Shown here piece after piece: positions 50,669 through 62,464 of a DNA stretch of 64,000 nucleotides. The notes under the pieces are model-generated. The model searched no databases. It was given only the letters and a program-made list of their open reading frames with translations, and was not told the DNA's origin. This stretch comes from Asparagopsis taxiformis (taxonomy: Eukaryota; Rhodophyta; Florideophyceae; Bonnemaisoniales; Bonnemaisoniaceae), in the NCBI GenBank assembly GCA_030407315.1, contig JALQPE010002028.1, positions 62,001 through 126,000 on the forward strand, read 5' to 3'. The position numbers and the translations under genes were made by a program. The stretch's first letter is position 1. Every line of letters begins with the position of its first letter.

Positions 50669-53287
50669 CTAGAATCCTAACGATGTTTGAGCACAGGGTG
50701 TCTTAGACCACGACGAGAGCACTATCACAGACAGAATCGTAATACCAGAATAGATAATGGGCGTTGGTAGTTCGACCGCTCCAGCCATTTCGTCATCCTT
50801 CAGACCCTTGAGACGTTCCTCAAGCGAAATAGCAGCCATGGGCCACATATGAACAGTGATGTATACACCGAAGAAGAACGCACCAAGTGACTCCCACGGT
50901 CGACATCCACCGTCTGCTGTAAGGAATAGAATGATTCGAGCGAGAAGGCCGCACAACAACAGCACGACAATAGAGACATTCACCCACTCCATCCAATTTC
51001 TTCTGCTTCTCTGTCCAGTGTTGGCAACCCAACTCATCTTCTGACCCATGAACGCATCCCACATACCGATGACGTGACATACATTGTAGCTGAACCACGT
51101 CTCCTGCGATCGCAAAATATCGATGTACGCCACATCTGTGAACGCTGCAAAGAACGCAATGTAACGAATCACGTAGTACAACACAAACGCACTAGCAAGA
51201 TCGGCGAACGAGCGAGGATCAATCGGTGCCTCACCACTAAACAGATAGTACAACGCCACAAACATGTACATGTATGCAGCAATACCAAGCAGTGGGTAGA
51301 GCGTGGAATCCAACCAAAACATAGCTCGCACGAAACTATTATTCGGGCGCCTTCCGTGACGACGATATTCATAGAACTCATCAATCTCTCCGCGTCTCCG
51401 TGCAGCAATGGCACTCTTACGATCCTCGGCAGCAGTCTTGAAAATTTTCATTCCGTTCATGATGGCACCCTTGGCCCACCTCTGTCGCTGAAGCATGGCT
51501 GCGGCGACAGACACTGGCGCTTCACCCCATGCAAGGTCTTCCGATGCATACTTCGAAATGTATCCACGCTTGTGAACTTCATTGGATGTAAGCGTATCTT
51601 CTGTCACAGAGCCATACACAAACCCTCCGATTTCTCGAAGCACTTCACGACGCCACAATGCATTGGTACCCACGAAGGGTGTCAGCCCGAAACCATCACG
51701 ACCCTTACAGATACCATCGTAGAAAATGGCATTGCGATGGGCCATGACATCAGCACGGTCAACGTTGTGGAACCTCTGCGGGGCCTGGATGAAGGCAATG
51801 TCACGGTTGACACGCCACGCACTGTTCACCTCACGACCGATCTCAGGGTCATCGTCCAACACCATGGTATTCTCGACAGCGTCATCGCGCATCTCTTCGA
51901 GGAGAAGCGGGATGGTGCGCAACAAGAAATTTTCCGTCGGTTGCATGTCAGCGTCAAGGAAGAGAATAAGCTTGCCGTCAGTGCCAGCATTGAAGAGCAC
52001 ATTATTAATGTTTCCTGCTTTGTTGTGATGATTTGCTGGCTTCACACGACCAATAAGAGTCAATCTCGGCAAAGCACCCGGAGCGTACATGTCATCACCA
52101 AACGGTCCAAAGTCGAACACATGACATTCCTTTGAACAATCGGCACGGAGAATATCTTCATCAGCCAACACAGTGTAATGCTCGACCAATCCCTGATCAT
52201 TCATCACCTCCTCGAGGAGAGGATCATATCCGGCCTCTTCGGCAAGCAACTGATACATGTCCAGACCGAGCTGGGAACGCTCAACGCTCTTGGCACTAGG
52301 GAAGTAACCATCATCAGCGACAATGATACGGAGGAGATGGCTGGGGTAGTCCAAACGAAGAGCGGCGCGAATGGTATCTCGAAGCTGCTCAGCAGGCTCT
52401 TTGTAATGGGCAATACAGACATCAACTGTTGGCCAATCAGCTTCTGGCAGCGGAGGCTTCAAAGAATCCAAGGAGCGCCACTTGCGGTTGACCGGGGCCC
52501 ACATACCGAAGAGACCAATAACGGCGGAAAGGAAAGAGAGGATCTCAGCGAGAAGGAAGAGAATCCAGGGAGCAGGGGCATCCCTGTTTCCACCCTTGAT
52601 ACTGAGCCAGTAAAAGTAGTAGAATGCAGCGGGAACAGTAAGAATATAGAAGAGGCGGAAGACAATCATAGAAATGGTCTCCTGAAGATGGAACGGTGAA
52701 TACATATCGAGGCCAGAGATCTTTGAGACAATCTTGCGAACGGGACCGGCCGACTTTTTCTTGGTGTCCGGATCGTTATGCTTAACATTGACTCGCTCAC
52801 CTTCTTCGGTATGCATGGTAGGATAATCAGGATTGTACTTTTCACGACCATCGACGACAAACTTGAACTCCAGACGTTCTTGGGGCACTTGAACGGCAGC
52901 TCTGAACTGACCGGGCTGGACACTCTCCATAGGAATCTTCTCCGTGTAGTTGTCCCACGAACCGGTGAGGAAGACATTTCTGCCACCACCGTTCCACTCA
53001 AACATGGAGAGAACATTGGGAACCTCATCGTAGTTTGTGGGAGCCTTGGAATACATCGAAGCGCGAGTATGACGAGAGCGGATGGATCCGCGAGGGCCGG
53101 CGCTGGGAGCGGTATCGACGGATCGGGTCCTGCGGGAACGAGCATCGGAGCGGGTGTCGGAGAGCATACCAGACGAGGTACTAGAGCCTGCGTCGCTATG
53201 ATTATCGGCCATCATGTGCGGTTCGACTGGTTCGGAGACGTAGGGGGCAGGGAGGGTTGCACCGACTGCATCGACGAGGTTTGCCAT
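50669..53287 (-). CDS. cellulose synthase (GT2) with N-terminal CBM48-like module, copy a
   Basis: The frame is open upstream, but the first ATG is 53,287, giving 872 residues, single exon. Residues 1-90 are Ser/Arg-rich. Residues about 96-172 are an AMPK/CBM48-type glycogen-binding domain (FEWNGGGRNVFLTGSWDNYTEKIPM). Two membrane helices follow at about 205-228 and 240-264. The cytosolic GT2 domain has ADDGYF, the LFLDADMQ DxD, VTEDTLT and the QRQRW motif. Four or more C-terminal helices complete the membrane domain. The domain uses UDP-glucose to extend beta-1,4-glucan through its own channel. There is no plant-type zinc finger. N-terminal CBM48 is an association I know from red-algal cellulose synthases, which supports the lineage. 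Divergent from CesA-b. Confidence 0.93.
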   Translation of the reverse strand: MANLVDAVGATLPAPYVSEPVEPHMMADNHSDAGSSTSSGMLSDTRSDARSRRTRSVDTAPSAGPRGSIRSRHTRASMYSKAPTNYDEVPNVLSMFEWNGGGRNVFLTGSWDNYTEKIPMESVQPGQFRAAVQVPQERLEFKFVVDGREKYNPDYPTMHTEEGERVNVKHNDPDTKKKSAGPVRKIVSKISGLDMYSPFHLQETISMIVFRLFYILTVPAAFYYFYWLSIKGGNRDAPAPWILFLLAEILSFLSAVIGLFGMWAPVNRKWRSLDSLKPPLPEADWPTVDVCIAHYKEPAEQLRDTIRAALRLDYPSHLLRIIVADDGYFPSAKSVERSQLGLDMYQLLAEEAGYDPLLEEVMNDQGLVEHYTVLADEDILRADCSKECHVFDFGPFGDDMYAPGALPRLTLIGRVKPANHHNKAGNINNVLFNAGTDGKLILFLDADMQPTENFLLRTIPLLLEEMRDDAVENTMVLDDDPEIGREVNSAWRVNRDIAFIQAPQRFHNVDRADVMAHRNAIFYDGICKGRDGFGLTPFVGTNALWRREVLREIGGFVYGSVTEDTLTSNEVHKRGYISKYASEDLAWGEAPVSVAAAMLQRQRWAKGAIMNGMKIFKTAAEDRKSAIAARRRGEIDEFYEYRRHGRRPNNSFVRAMFWLDSTLYPLLGIAAYMYMFVALYYLFSGEAPIDPRSFADLASAFVLYYVIRYIAFFAAFTDVAYIDILRSQETWFSYNVCHVIGMWDAFMGQKMSWVANTGQRSRRNWMEWVNVSIVVLLLCGLLARIILFLTADGGCRPWESLGAFFFGVYITVHMWPMAAISLEERLKGLKDDEMAGAVELPTPIIYSGITILSVIVLSSWSKTPCAQTSLGF

Positions 53288-56200
53288 GGTTGCGGAGATG
53301 GACAAAGAGCGCTGGACAAAGCGCGCGGGGAGGTCAAGCGATGAACTATTATCAAGGGGTTGGGGAGAAGGGAAAGGGAAATATGGCGATCGGCGCACGA
53401 CAGACTCGACTTGGGTTCCGTTAGCGAATTATGGTCACGCTGATGGGGGAGCGCTGGGTATGGTGTTGCTGCGGGAGAGTGGCGTCGTGTCGGGAAGCCG
53501 GGCCAATAAAGTGAGCGCGGCGGCGGGCGGGCGGGCGGGAGGGCGTCGCGATGATGCGGCGTAGGGAAGACAAGGTGTGAAGAGGGAGAGTTGGGCAGTC
53601 TGGACTGCAGGTTGCTTATAACGGGAATGATAGGTGGGTGTGGTTGCGGGCTGGTGAATAACGTGACGTTGTCAGAGGGCGCTGACGCGCGTTGTTGCGT
53701 CGGTGGCATTGTGGGATGGTCCTCGTGCCGTCACGCTGACTTGTGTAAGACGGAATTGGACGCAGAGTCACGAAGGACGTGGTAGCCTGTGGCGTAGGTA
53801 CATTGTCATGCATCTATGTAAGTAGTTGTTGGCCTCCAGCGCTGCCAAGCATGTCGTACAGTACAGACGTCCGCCGTGATTCCCTGGCCGACGGAGCGTA
53901 TGATGTGTATCATATTTGCAGGTCGTGTCCAATAGCGGCGGTGAAACGTGGAAGCGTTTTCCACAACTGGAAGCAGTGCGCAAACGGATAGAAAATTCCC
54001 TGATTTACGAAAATTTTCAAATCCCGTCACGTTTGACGAGAGAACGGGGTGTTGATTCTTCCATCCAGTTTGGACCGATGATCGGCTAGAAACAGCTAAT
54101 TATACAATCTGTTACTCGCACACAATTCAGTGCGGGCCACCCGTTTGGCCTGATTCCCAATGCGCCGTGAAATTGGACCGTTGTTCAAATCTGCACCGCC
54201 TGTCGCCTGAATGCAGCTGCTCAAACGTGCCTCGATGCCCTTTTCGCCCACACGTCACATACGTTGTGACGCGCACGTGTAACGCACTCCACAGATCCCT
54301 CACTGCCTGCCAATCTGTCACATCAGCCACCAAGAAGCAGGTACGACGAGTCCTTGTCCCGAGCCACAGCGCTGCGCAACGCAGAGCACAGCTGAGTAGC
54401 GCAAAAGCTCCTACAGTCTACCTTCGCTTGGCCATCGGGTACGTTCTGCAACGTAGCTGCAGCTGCCGCTGACCTCGTCTCAAATCTAACGCTCACCTTT
54501 CAACAATGCCGCACACGCGTAACTCGATTAGCCCAGTATCGTACGGCCGCAACTTACGAAGCGTGCCATCGATTGACTGACTGATTGATGCACGGTGATG
54601 TTTGTTGCGCACGTCAACGCAGCCACATCAACTTCGTTCCAACTCGATTTATTCGCGAGAGATATGTATATATTCACATATTGCGTGGAATCGAGACCGT
54701 TTTGACGTCATCCCGTGCACTAGTTTCAACACACTGTAGATGTAGTACCCGCATGCAGCACGACACACTGCGGTGCGCACACACATCGGCCGATTGGCCA
54801 TGGCGCTTGCCAAATCAATCGCTGTCTCCTCGACTGTGCATAGGCGGTATTGCACGTTTCAGCCAGATGGATCGACCTAGTGAGATTAATGCGTTAAACA
54901 GCTCTACAACATACAAGCGTCGATGGTGACAACCCTCAGTGCCAAAATATTGTGGTGCGTGTATGCGTGCGTACTAATCGAAGGAACAAATGAATATACA
55001 GCGGCGTCGCAACGACTCGGCTAAGCTAGAAATTGTTCTCATTTTAACTACTTTGCATGCGGATTGCATCCGAGTGCAAGTAGACAGTTGATGAAATGTA
55101 GGACAGTTGCGAGCTGGTTGCGCAGACATTGAATGCGTTTGTGTGGCTATAAATAGGGCGAGCCGTTGACGGCGTCAGCAACGACGTTTGGTGCGACGGC
55201 GCGTGCGAGACGGCAGGTTTCTATTGCGAGGAAGCAAGTGCAAACGAATGGCGGTGCGCGATCGTGACGGGCGTGTCTTGAGAACATTGACAATACTATG
55301 TATGATGTCGTCGAATCGGTTGGTCGTTGCGGCGGCGAAAAAGTCGAGTGCTGATGGTGCGGCGAGCAACCCAAGTTGCACACATGCATGCATGTGTAGA
55401 CCCATGTGTGTATGAGATGGCGGATGGAAGCGCGGCGCGGTGCGATGGGGCGGTGCGCGCGCGTGACGACAATCATGACGATACGATACATTGCAATCTG
55501 GATGCAGTCGGGTCGTTCCATCCAACTGTCAGCACGCGTTACCAAAAGTGCAAAAGTTTTGGGGAATTTTGAAAAGTTATGATGGAATCACGGCGATTAT
55601 CAGCGATTTGATTTGCGCAATCTTACAGGCGCACGTCACATAGATGATCGTGTGCGCGGCTCGGGAATGGAGACTGACACATTTGCGTACCGTTGAAAAT
55701 GTCAGCGCGTGACAAACAACTGTCAGCACCCTGCTTGGATGCATTTCATCTGTCATGCTGCGTCCACTCAACAGCGCTGCAATGGAACAACAAAACCGAC
55801 GCGCAGACGGCCTGTCTACGGGTCGTTTGCCACGGTCAGACTCGACTCGACTAGCCGTTGGTCGCATAGCACCGCACCGCACTGGCCCGCCCCGACTAGA
55901 CCCGACGCGACTGGCACGCTCCAAACGATGCCGTGCGGCGCTCTGCGCGACCGTATCGCGCAATCGAGCGCTCAAGCAGCGCTCGTCCAAACGGCCCTGT
56001 GTCTGCGCCGCGCCGCGCCCGCCGCTTTAATCGAGCACTGTAAATGGGCACAACGTGCCTGTACCGACCGTTGTATACGTTGTCGAGTCGTAATCGTCGC
56101 GCCAAATTATCACGGCGGGCCATGCATGGCCCGCACGCAGCGCATTGCACAAATTTGGACCGCCGCCCCCTTTCCCGTGTCCATTACGTGTCATGGCACG

Positions 56201-56929
56201 CCACATGACGATTTCCGCTCGTTACGCTCGTCGTTGTATTGAGTATCGCACGTAATCACAATTTCCCAACTCGTCCGCGTGTAACGGTTCGATCCTCGCT
56301 CCCCCCGCCTTTAGACTTGGTCCGCCCGCTTCACACCCGTTGCTGTCACGCTACTGCAATCCAAATCACCGCCGCAACTTCGTAAGTCCACCCTGCGATT
56401 ACAGCCGCCCCCACCCTCAGATGAATCGTTTCCAATTTCTACGCTCGCTCACTTCCTATCTCCGCTTCCGCGCATCTTGACCTCTTCGTGCTCTCGACTA
56501 GATGTGCCTACTCACCCATTTTACATACCTCTCTCGTTCGTAACGTCGCTGTAATGAACATTATTGCATTCTGATCCATGCTTTCAGTTAAACTACTGTA
56601 ACACTTTATCAAACTTGAGTCATCAATCCATCAGATGATTTAGTTGATCCTTGCCACGCCATATTATCCCGTAATTTATTTCCTGTCCAAAAACTAACTA
56701 CTTCTCGACCTATCACCGCTATACGCTGGCAGTCACATGACGCCAATAGTCCAGACTCACCCACTCCGATTTCGTGGGACTAGCTCAGCAATGCAATCGA
56801 CGACTCATCCGCCGCTTTTCGTGGACTCTGCGAAACGCAAGTTCAAGACAAACTCTTAAAAACCATGTTGCATTCCCGCATTCGACACAACCAGCGCAGC
56901 CGCACTACATTTGCTAGCAATTCGCCCGC
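53288..56929. other. 3.6-kb region between divergent CesA genes
   Basis: Contains both CesA promoters and no supported gene. Reading frames up to 177 codons here lack any domain and are composition artefacts (CG-rich, CGACT-type repeats near 55,840-55,920). Pyrimidine-rich stretches lie before each start. Too long to be only promoter, so a non-coding RNA or lost gene is possible. Confidence 0.5.
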
Positions 56930-59594
56930 ATGATGACATCCATCAACATGGAGGAGCCGTTCATGGTGCCCGATTCCGACTCGGATTTTTCGTCCATTCC
57001 CGAAAGCAACGCCGAAGCGACCGCAGGCGCCAAGTCTGTTGGCCATGGCTCGGTGCGAAGTCGCGCCAGTCGATTTTCGCGCGGCACAAAATCGCATACA
57101 GAATTTCGACTTTCCCGTGCCGAGAGCATGGCCAAGGAGAAGGAGAACAAGACCAAATCAATTTTCGAGTGGAATGGCGGCGGTAAAAACGTGTATATTA
57201 CCGGCTCGTGGGATGACTTTAAAGAGAAATTACCCATGGAAAGTATTCGTCCCGGATCCTATCGCATCGTTCTTCCAATTCCTGCGACGGACAGAGTGGA
57301 ATACGTGTTTTATGTCGATGGAAAACGACGGGTTGCGCCGAATCTTCCCGCTGTGGTTACTGAGAGTGGCGAACATGTCAACGTCAAGCATGGAGATCCG
57401 ACGATTGCGCTGAAAGCTGGTCGCGTGAAAAAGATTCTGTCCAAGATCAGTGGTCTTGATTTGTATTCGCCCTTTCAAAAGCAACAGGTGGCTTCTATGA
57501 TGCTGTTTAGACTCTTCTATTTGCTTACGTTTCCTGCTGGCTGCTACTACTTTTATTGGCTGTTGATCAAGGGTGGAAATGAGGAACATCCATTCATTTG
57601 GATTACATATGTTATTGCCGAGTTTATGTCTATTACCAGCGCTGTCGTTGGTTTGTTTTCCATGTGGAGTCCAGTCCGACGCAGGTTGGTTATTTCCTGT
57701 TGATTTCTTTTCGCTTGCATCCAGCGCGTTTCTAACCGTCTCAATTTCTCGTGTCATACACAGATGGAGGTCTTTGGATTCTCTGAAACCGCCCCTTCCA
57801 GCTGAGAGCTGGCCTTCAGTCGACATATGTATCGCCCATTACAAAGAAGACCCCGAGCAGGTGCTCGAAGCCATCCGATGTGCGTTGAACCTGGATTACC
57901 CCAGTCACCTTTTGCACATCATCGTTGCAGATGACGGATACTTTGCGGCTCCCAAAGTCGTTGAGAGAACAGAACTAGGCGTGCGCATGTACCAGATGCT
58001 TGCAGACGAGGCTGGCTATGACCCTCTCATGGATGAAGTGATGCACGACAACGGACTGGTTGAACATTATATTGTGAAATCTGGAGAGGAAGAATTGAAC
58101 CGTGTAGATTGCGCGTTGGAGTGCCATCATTTTGCATTTGGTCCTTTCACAGAGGAAGAGAAGAGGGCACCAGGTGCACTTCCACGTCTGAGCCTTATTG
58201 CGCGCGTCAAACCAGAGAATCATCACAACAAAGCTGGAAACATTAACAATGTTCTGTTCAATGCGGACACAGACGGCAAGCTGATTCTCTTCCTGGATGC
58301 CGATATGCAAGTAACTGAGAATTTCCTGCTTCGAGCCGTTCCACTCATGCTTGAAGAGCTTGCCGACGACGCTGTGGATCATGTACTGCCAGAGGACATT
58401 GTCGATCCGGAAATTGGTCTGGGAAATGGAAATACATCATGGAGAATGAACCGCGACGTGGCATTCGTTCAAGCACCGCAGAGATTTCATAATGTTGACG
58501 CCGAAGATTACATGGCGCATCGAAATGCAGTGTTCTACGACGGGATCTGTACGGGACGCGACGGGTTTGGTCTCACACCGTTTGTGGGCACCAATGCGTG
58601 CTGGAGACGAGAGGTGCTGCAGGAAATTAATGGATTTGTATATGGTTCTGTCACGGAAGATACACTGACTTCCAACGAGGTTCACAATAGGGGCTATATC
58701 TCCAAATATGCAGCAGAGGATCTGGCGTGGGGCGAAGCTCCTGTATCCGTCGCTGCTGCGATGTTGCAGAGACAGAGATGGGCAAAGGGCGCAGTGATGA
58801 ACGGGATGAAAATCATGAAAGAGTTGTGGAACAGCAACATGGATAAGAGATATGCGCGACGACGAGGCGAAATTGATGAATACTACGAATACAGACGCAC
58901 AGCGCGTCGTCCAAACAATGCATTTGTGCGCATGATGTTTGCATTGGATTCGACTCTTTATCCTTTCCTTGGCGTTTCAGCGTATCTATACCTAATCGTC
59001 GCTGTGGCGTATCTGGCAACGGCGGAAGCACCGATTTCACCAGACAATATCGCCAACCTGGCCGGTGCATTCATTGTATATTACGCGGTGCGATACATTA
59101 CCTTCTACGCGGCTTTTGCCGGCGTGTCATCTGTGGACATTCTGCGCTCGCAGCAGACGTGGTTCAGTTACAACGTATGCCATGTGATCGGAGTGTTTGA
59201 CGCACTCAACGCTGGCGGACGAATGAGTTGGGTCGCGAACACGGGCGAGAGAAATCGACGCCATTGGATGGAATGGGTGAACATTTCATTGTGCGCGTTG
59301 ATGCTGTTTATGATTATTTTCCGATTGATCGCATTTGTCGTCGACGGAGGTTGCGCACCGTGGAACACCATTGGCGCCGTGTTCTTCGGCAGTTATGTCC
59401 TGTTCAATTTGTATCCCATGGCGTCGATTTCGCTCAATGAACGGCTCAGCTCCGCTTCCGACGAGGAGAAGGAACATAAACCGCTCAGCGTGCCATTGCC
59501 GCTGTTGATCTCCGTCGGTACTATTGTCGGCGTCGGCTTCCTGGCGTCGTGGGCGAAGACGCCGTGTGGTATTGCATCGACAACGCTCGAGTAG
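56930..59594 (+). CDS. cellulose synthase (GT2) with N-terminal CBM48-like module, copy b
   Basis: Exon 1 is 56,930-57,684 and exon 2 is 57,764-59,594, giving 861 residues. The 79-nt intron has a GTTGGT donor, a TCTAACC branch region and an ACACAG acceptor. It joins MWSPVRR-R to WRSLDSLKPPLP, exactly as the uninterrupted copy a reads at that point (MWAPVNRKWRSLDSLKPPLP). The N-terminal Ser/Arg segment is shorter than in copy a. The CBM48-like module starts at FEWNGGGKNVYITGSWDDF. Two helices, then GT2 motifs ADDGYF, LFLDADMQ, VTEDTLT and QRQRW, then C-terminal helices ending at ASTTLE. The whole protein aligns with copy a, so they are paralogues. An additional long frame upstream of the intron in another phase is spurious. 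Confidence 0.93.
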
Positions 59595-61687
59595 CGGCGA
59601 TACGCCTAGTAGATTAGCTTGGCTGCGCGTGTGAATGGCTGTAAAATCAGATTGAGGAATATTGTGACGAGTTGTTCATTGGTTGTTTCGTCGAATACGA
59701 GGACCGCATTAGATGGTCCATATATACAAAAGATATGTTTTGAAAAATATCCGCCTGCGGTTGGACAATTAGGTTTGGATCATGACGTGATCTAAAGTAG
59801 TAAGTGTGTTGCTGTACTCTATTAGACAACATACGTTGAAGCACACAGAATGGTAAGCACATACGCGCAAGATGTAAAAGCGTGACCTGAAAGTTGCGGT
59901 CAGTTGCGAACGGTGATAAAATCCACGTCTCAATACGCGTATTCGACAGGCACATAATTCTTTGGCGATGAAACATCGGAGAAGGATTTCATTGACAATG
60001 CACCAATATCGACAGCAGAATTAGGTCCAGCGTTGGCATTTCATTCGACATATCGATTTGGAGTCATCGTTTTGCATCCATCCAAAGACCAGTATATGAT
60101 AAACTTGCTCGCACGATGACGAGCACCACTCCAAATGTAGCGGAGGTTGTGTTATCATCTTATGACAATATGTAAAACTGGTATTTGCCAATGCCTTACA
60201 TTGCTCATGGAACGCAATGTACACGCTCCATAACAGGGCCGGTACACATTTGCAGATTTTTCCTTGCTGAAGTTTTTGTAAGCTGCGGGCGGGCGTGTGG
60301 AATAGGTGTGCGGCTTTCGACAGTTTTGACAGAGTGCGGATGAGGAAAATGTCGGAGGGTACCAGATTCCTTGGACAGCGAGGAATGCACTGTTGTGTAC
60401 AGGGAGATTAGTGAAAGTCACGGGCAGAAACGTCACCGGAAAACTGCAATATATCGTAAGTTGAGCTGGTGACAACGGCCTGGATGCGATGAGTGAATTG
60501 CTGGAGAAGAGGTTAGGTTGATGCTGAGCGGGGGTTGAGCAACGTAGAAAATCATCATCAAACCCGTTTGGTTTGTCTTTTAGAGTGGGAGCTGGTCGAC
60601 AATGTCGAGATTTGTCGTATGTAGAAGAGGAGGATTACGTGCAGCAATGAGAAGGTGTGCTCTTTAGTATTGGACCACTTGGCATGGTTGTATAATTATG
60701 CACCCCAATTTCCTCGTGTGGTACAGTACTGTACTTGCGATAAATTAGATCAATACAGGGGTGGTCATCGATTGCGCTCGACTCACAAGTATAGGCGAAT
60801 AGTTAATCATCACCGAACATAATCTCATTATAGAAGCGCAAAGTGCTTACCGCAATAAGATTAGTGCTAGGAAACTAAATATTCCAGTTTAGAATGTTTG
60901 CTAAAGCCAACCACCAGTGGGATTACAGTACGGCAAAATGTGCTGACTAGAGTTTCTTGCCCAGGGGGTGGGGGAATCGCTCGGCTGGCCGCTCCTGTAC
61001 TAATCATACGGTGTCTCACAGGGTGGTTCAAATACTGTAATGCCAACAGGTTTTGTATTAAAAAGCATAGAAAGTACAAAATTATGTCGACGGTCTCGAA
61101 ATGTTTCGTAGTTTCCCCATTTGATAACCGGGATTGCAGCACCAGAACGTGACATCAGCTCATGCTTCAAAAGATTCTCCAACGTTTTTGAAACCTAGAA
61201 AGATGTGAACTCGGATGGGACTTTTTGGAGTAAGCCAAGCTTTATTTTCCAATTCAAGCTCAGCAATAGTAGTGTACCCACAATGGTGGCTGCACGCGCT
61301 GCGCATAAATCCCAACCTGGACTGTTTGTCGGAAGTCATTGGTGTTTCAAATAGGGCCAAGACGCCAAATTCAAACAAAATTCAACAAATTCACAAGTCA
61401 ACGCTGCGAGGGAAAAACCTGTCAGATTCGAGACACGATCACGTGCAATTCTAATCACCCGACACGGGTCATACCAGCCATGTCAGGAATATTCAATGCG
61501 GAATGGAGATCAAGTTTCACACCATCTCCATCAATCGGGCCAACATTAATCCAAACAACTGCATCCCATCCACGACCCGCAAGTAAATAACCAGAAATGC
61601 GCGCAAATCGCCACAGCCTATGCGCGTAAAACCGCCCGTCCCGTACCCTCACATCCAACCTGTCTGTCCAATGTCCATGTGCTCGAC
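59595..61687. other. intergenic, CesA-b to Mpv17-b
   Basis: 2.1 kb, AT-rich, no supported gene. Short frames near 60,900-61,450 show no domain. A G-run CCCAGGGGGTGGGGG lies at about 60,960. Contains the Mpv17-b promoter. Confidence 0.5.
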
Positions 61688-62464
61688 ATGCCGCTGCAAT
61701 CCCAGTCTGCGACGCCCCCGACGCCGCTTCATCACATGACCGGCTGCACCGTTGCAGACCCGCATGCGCCGTCGCGCAGCCATAACGACCGCGTCATGCT
61801 CGACGTCGCCGATCCGCTCGCGACAGAAACGACGCCCATCCTGCCCGCTCCGTCGGTCGCCGATGACGGGTCGTCCGTGTTCGATCTGACGCGTCCCTGG
61901 CGCGCGTACATGCGCTTGCTTGAGATGTATCCGTTGGCTATCAAGATGCTCACGGCGGCCGTTATTGGCGCGCTCAGTGATCTCATCGCGCAGTATGTTG
62001 AAAGTTCCGGTTCGCACTGGTTTTCTTGGCTGCTGATGTTTGTGGATTGGCAACGCGTGTCTGCATTTGGGATTGTTGCTGCGTTGTTGACGGCGCCCAT
62101 GTTGCATTATCTGTATGAATTTATGGAGCAGTGGATTCCAGTTGCGACGCATTCTTTTCGTAATACTATGCTGCAGGTAGTTGTTGATCAGCTGGTGGCT
62201 TGTCCTATCTGGTTATTGTTCTTCTTCCCTTTGGTGTCTGTTTTTGAGGGTGAATTCAATTTCGATAATATTGTCGCCCAGGTGCGCAGGGATTATTACC
62301 CTTCTCTCAAGCTTTGTTGGATTGTTTTTCCTGTTGCGCAGTGGTGTAATTTCACTCTGCTGCCCAGCAATCTCCGAACCTTTGCAGTCAATGTTTTCGA
62401 GCTTGGGTATACTGCTGGGTTGTCATACATAAAGCATGTTCCGCAGGAGAACATATCACCTTGA
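61688..62464 (+). CDS. Mpv17/PMP22 family membrane protein, copy b
   Basis: ATG 61,688, 258 residues. The ATGs just upstream (61,671, 61,677) are out of frame. The N-terminal about 70 residues are Ala/Thr/Pro-rich. The domain matches copy a: YMRLLEMYPLAIKMLTAAVIGALSDLIAQ, LTAPMLHYLYEF, DQLVACPIWLLFFFPLVSVFEGEF and CWIVFPVAQWCNFTLLPSNLR, and both proteins end in a similar way (LSYIKHAP in a, LSYIKHVP in b). It follows CesA-b in the same orientation, as copy a follows CesA-a. Confidence 0.9.
   Translation: MPLQSQSATPPTPLHHMTGCTVADPHAPSRSHNDRVMLDVADPLATETTPILPAPSVADDGSSVFDLTRPWRAYMRLLEMYPLAIKMLTAAVIGALSDLIAQYVESSGSHWFSWLLMFVDWQRVSAFGIVAALLTAPMLHYLYEFMEQWIPVATHSFRNTMLQVVVDQLVACPIWLLFFFPLVSVFEGEFNFDNIVAQVRRDYYPSLKLCWIVFPVAQWCNFTLLPSNLRTFAVNVFELGYTAGLSYIKHVPQENISP

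Noticed and set aside
53288..53398. N-terminal extension of CesA-a
   Set aside because: The frame is open but begins without ATG; the first ATG at 53,287 is the best start.
55709..56242. 177-codon plus-strand frame in the CesA intergenic region
   Set aside because: No domain, odd composition driven by CG-rich repeats, and overlapping frames on both strands of similar length.
57573..57763. Alternative first exon of CesA-b read straight into exon 2
   Set aside because: The residues before WRSLDS do not match copy a, whereas the spliced join does at every position.
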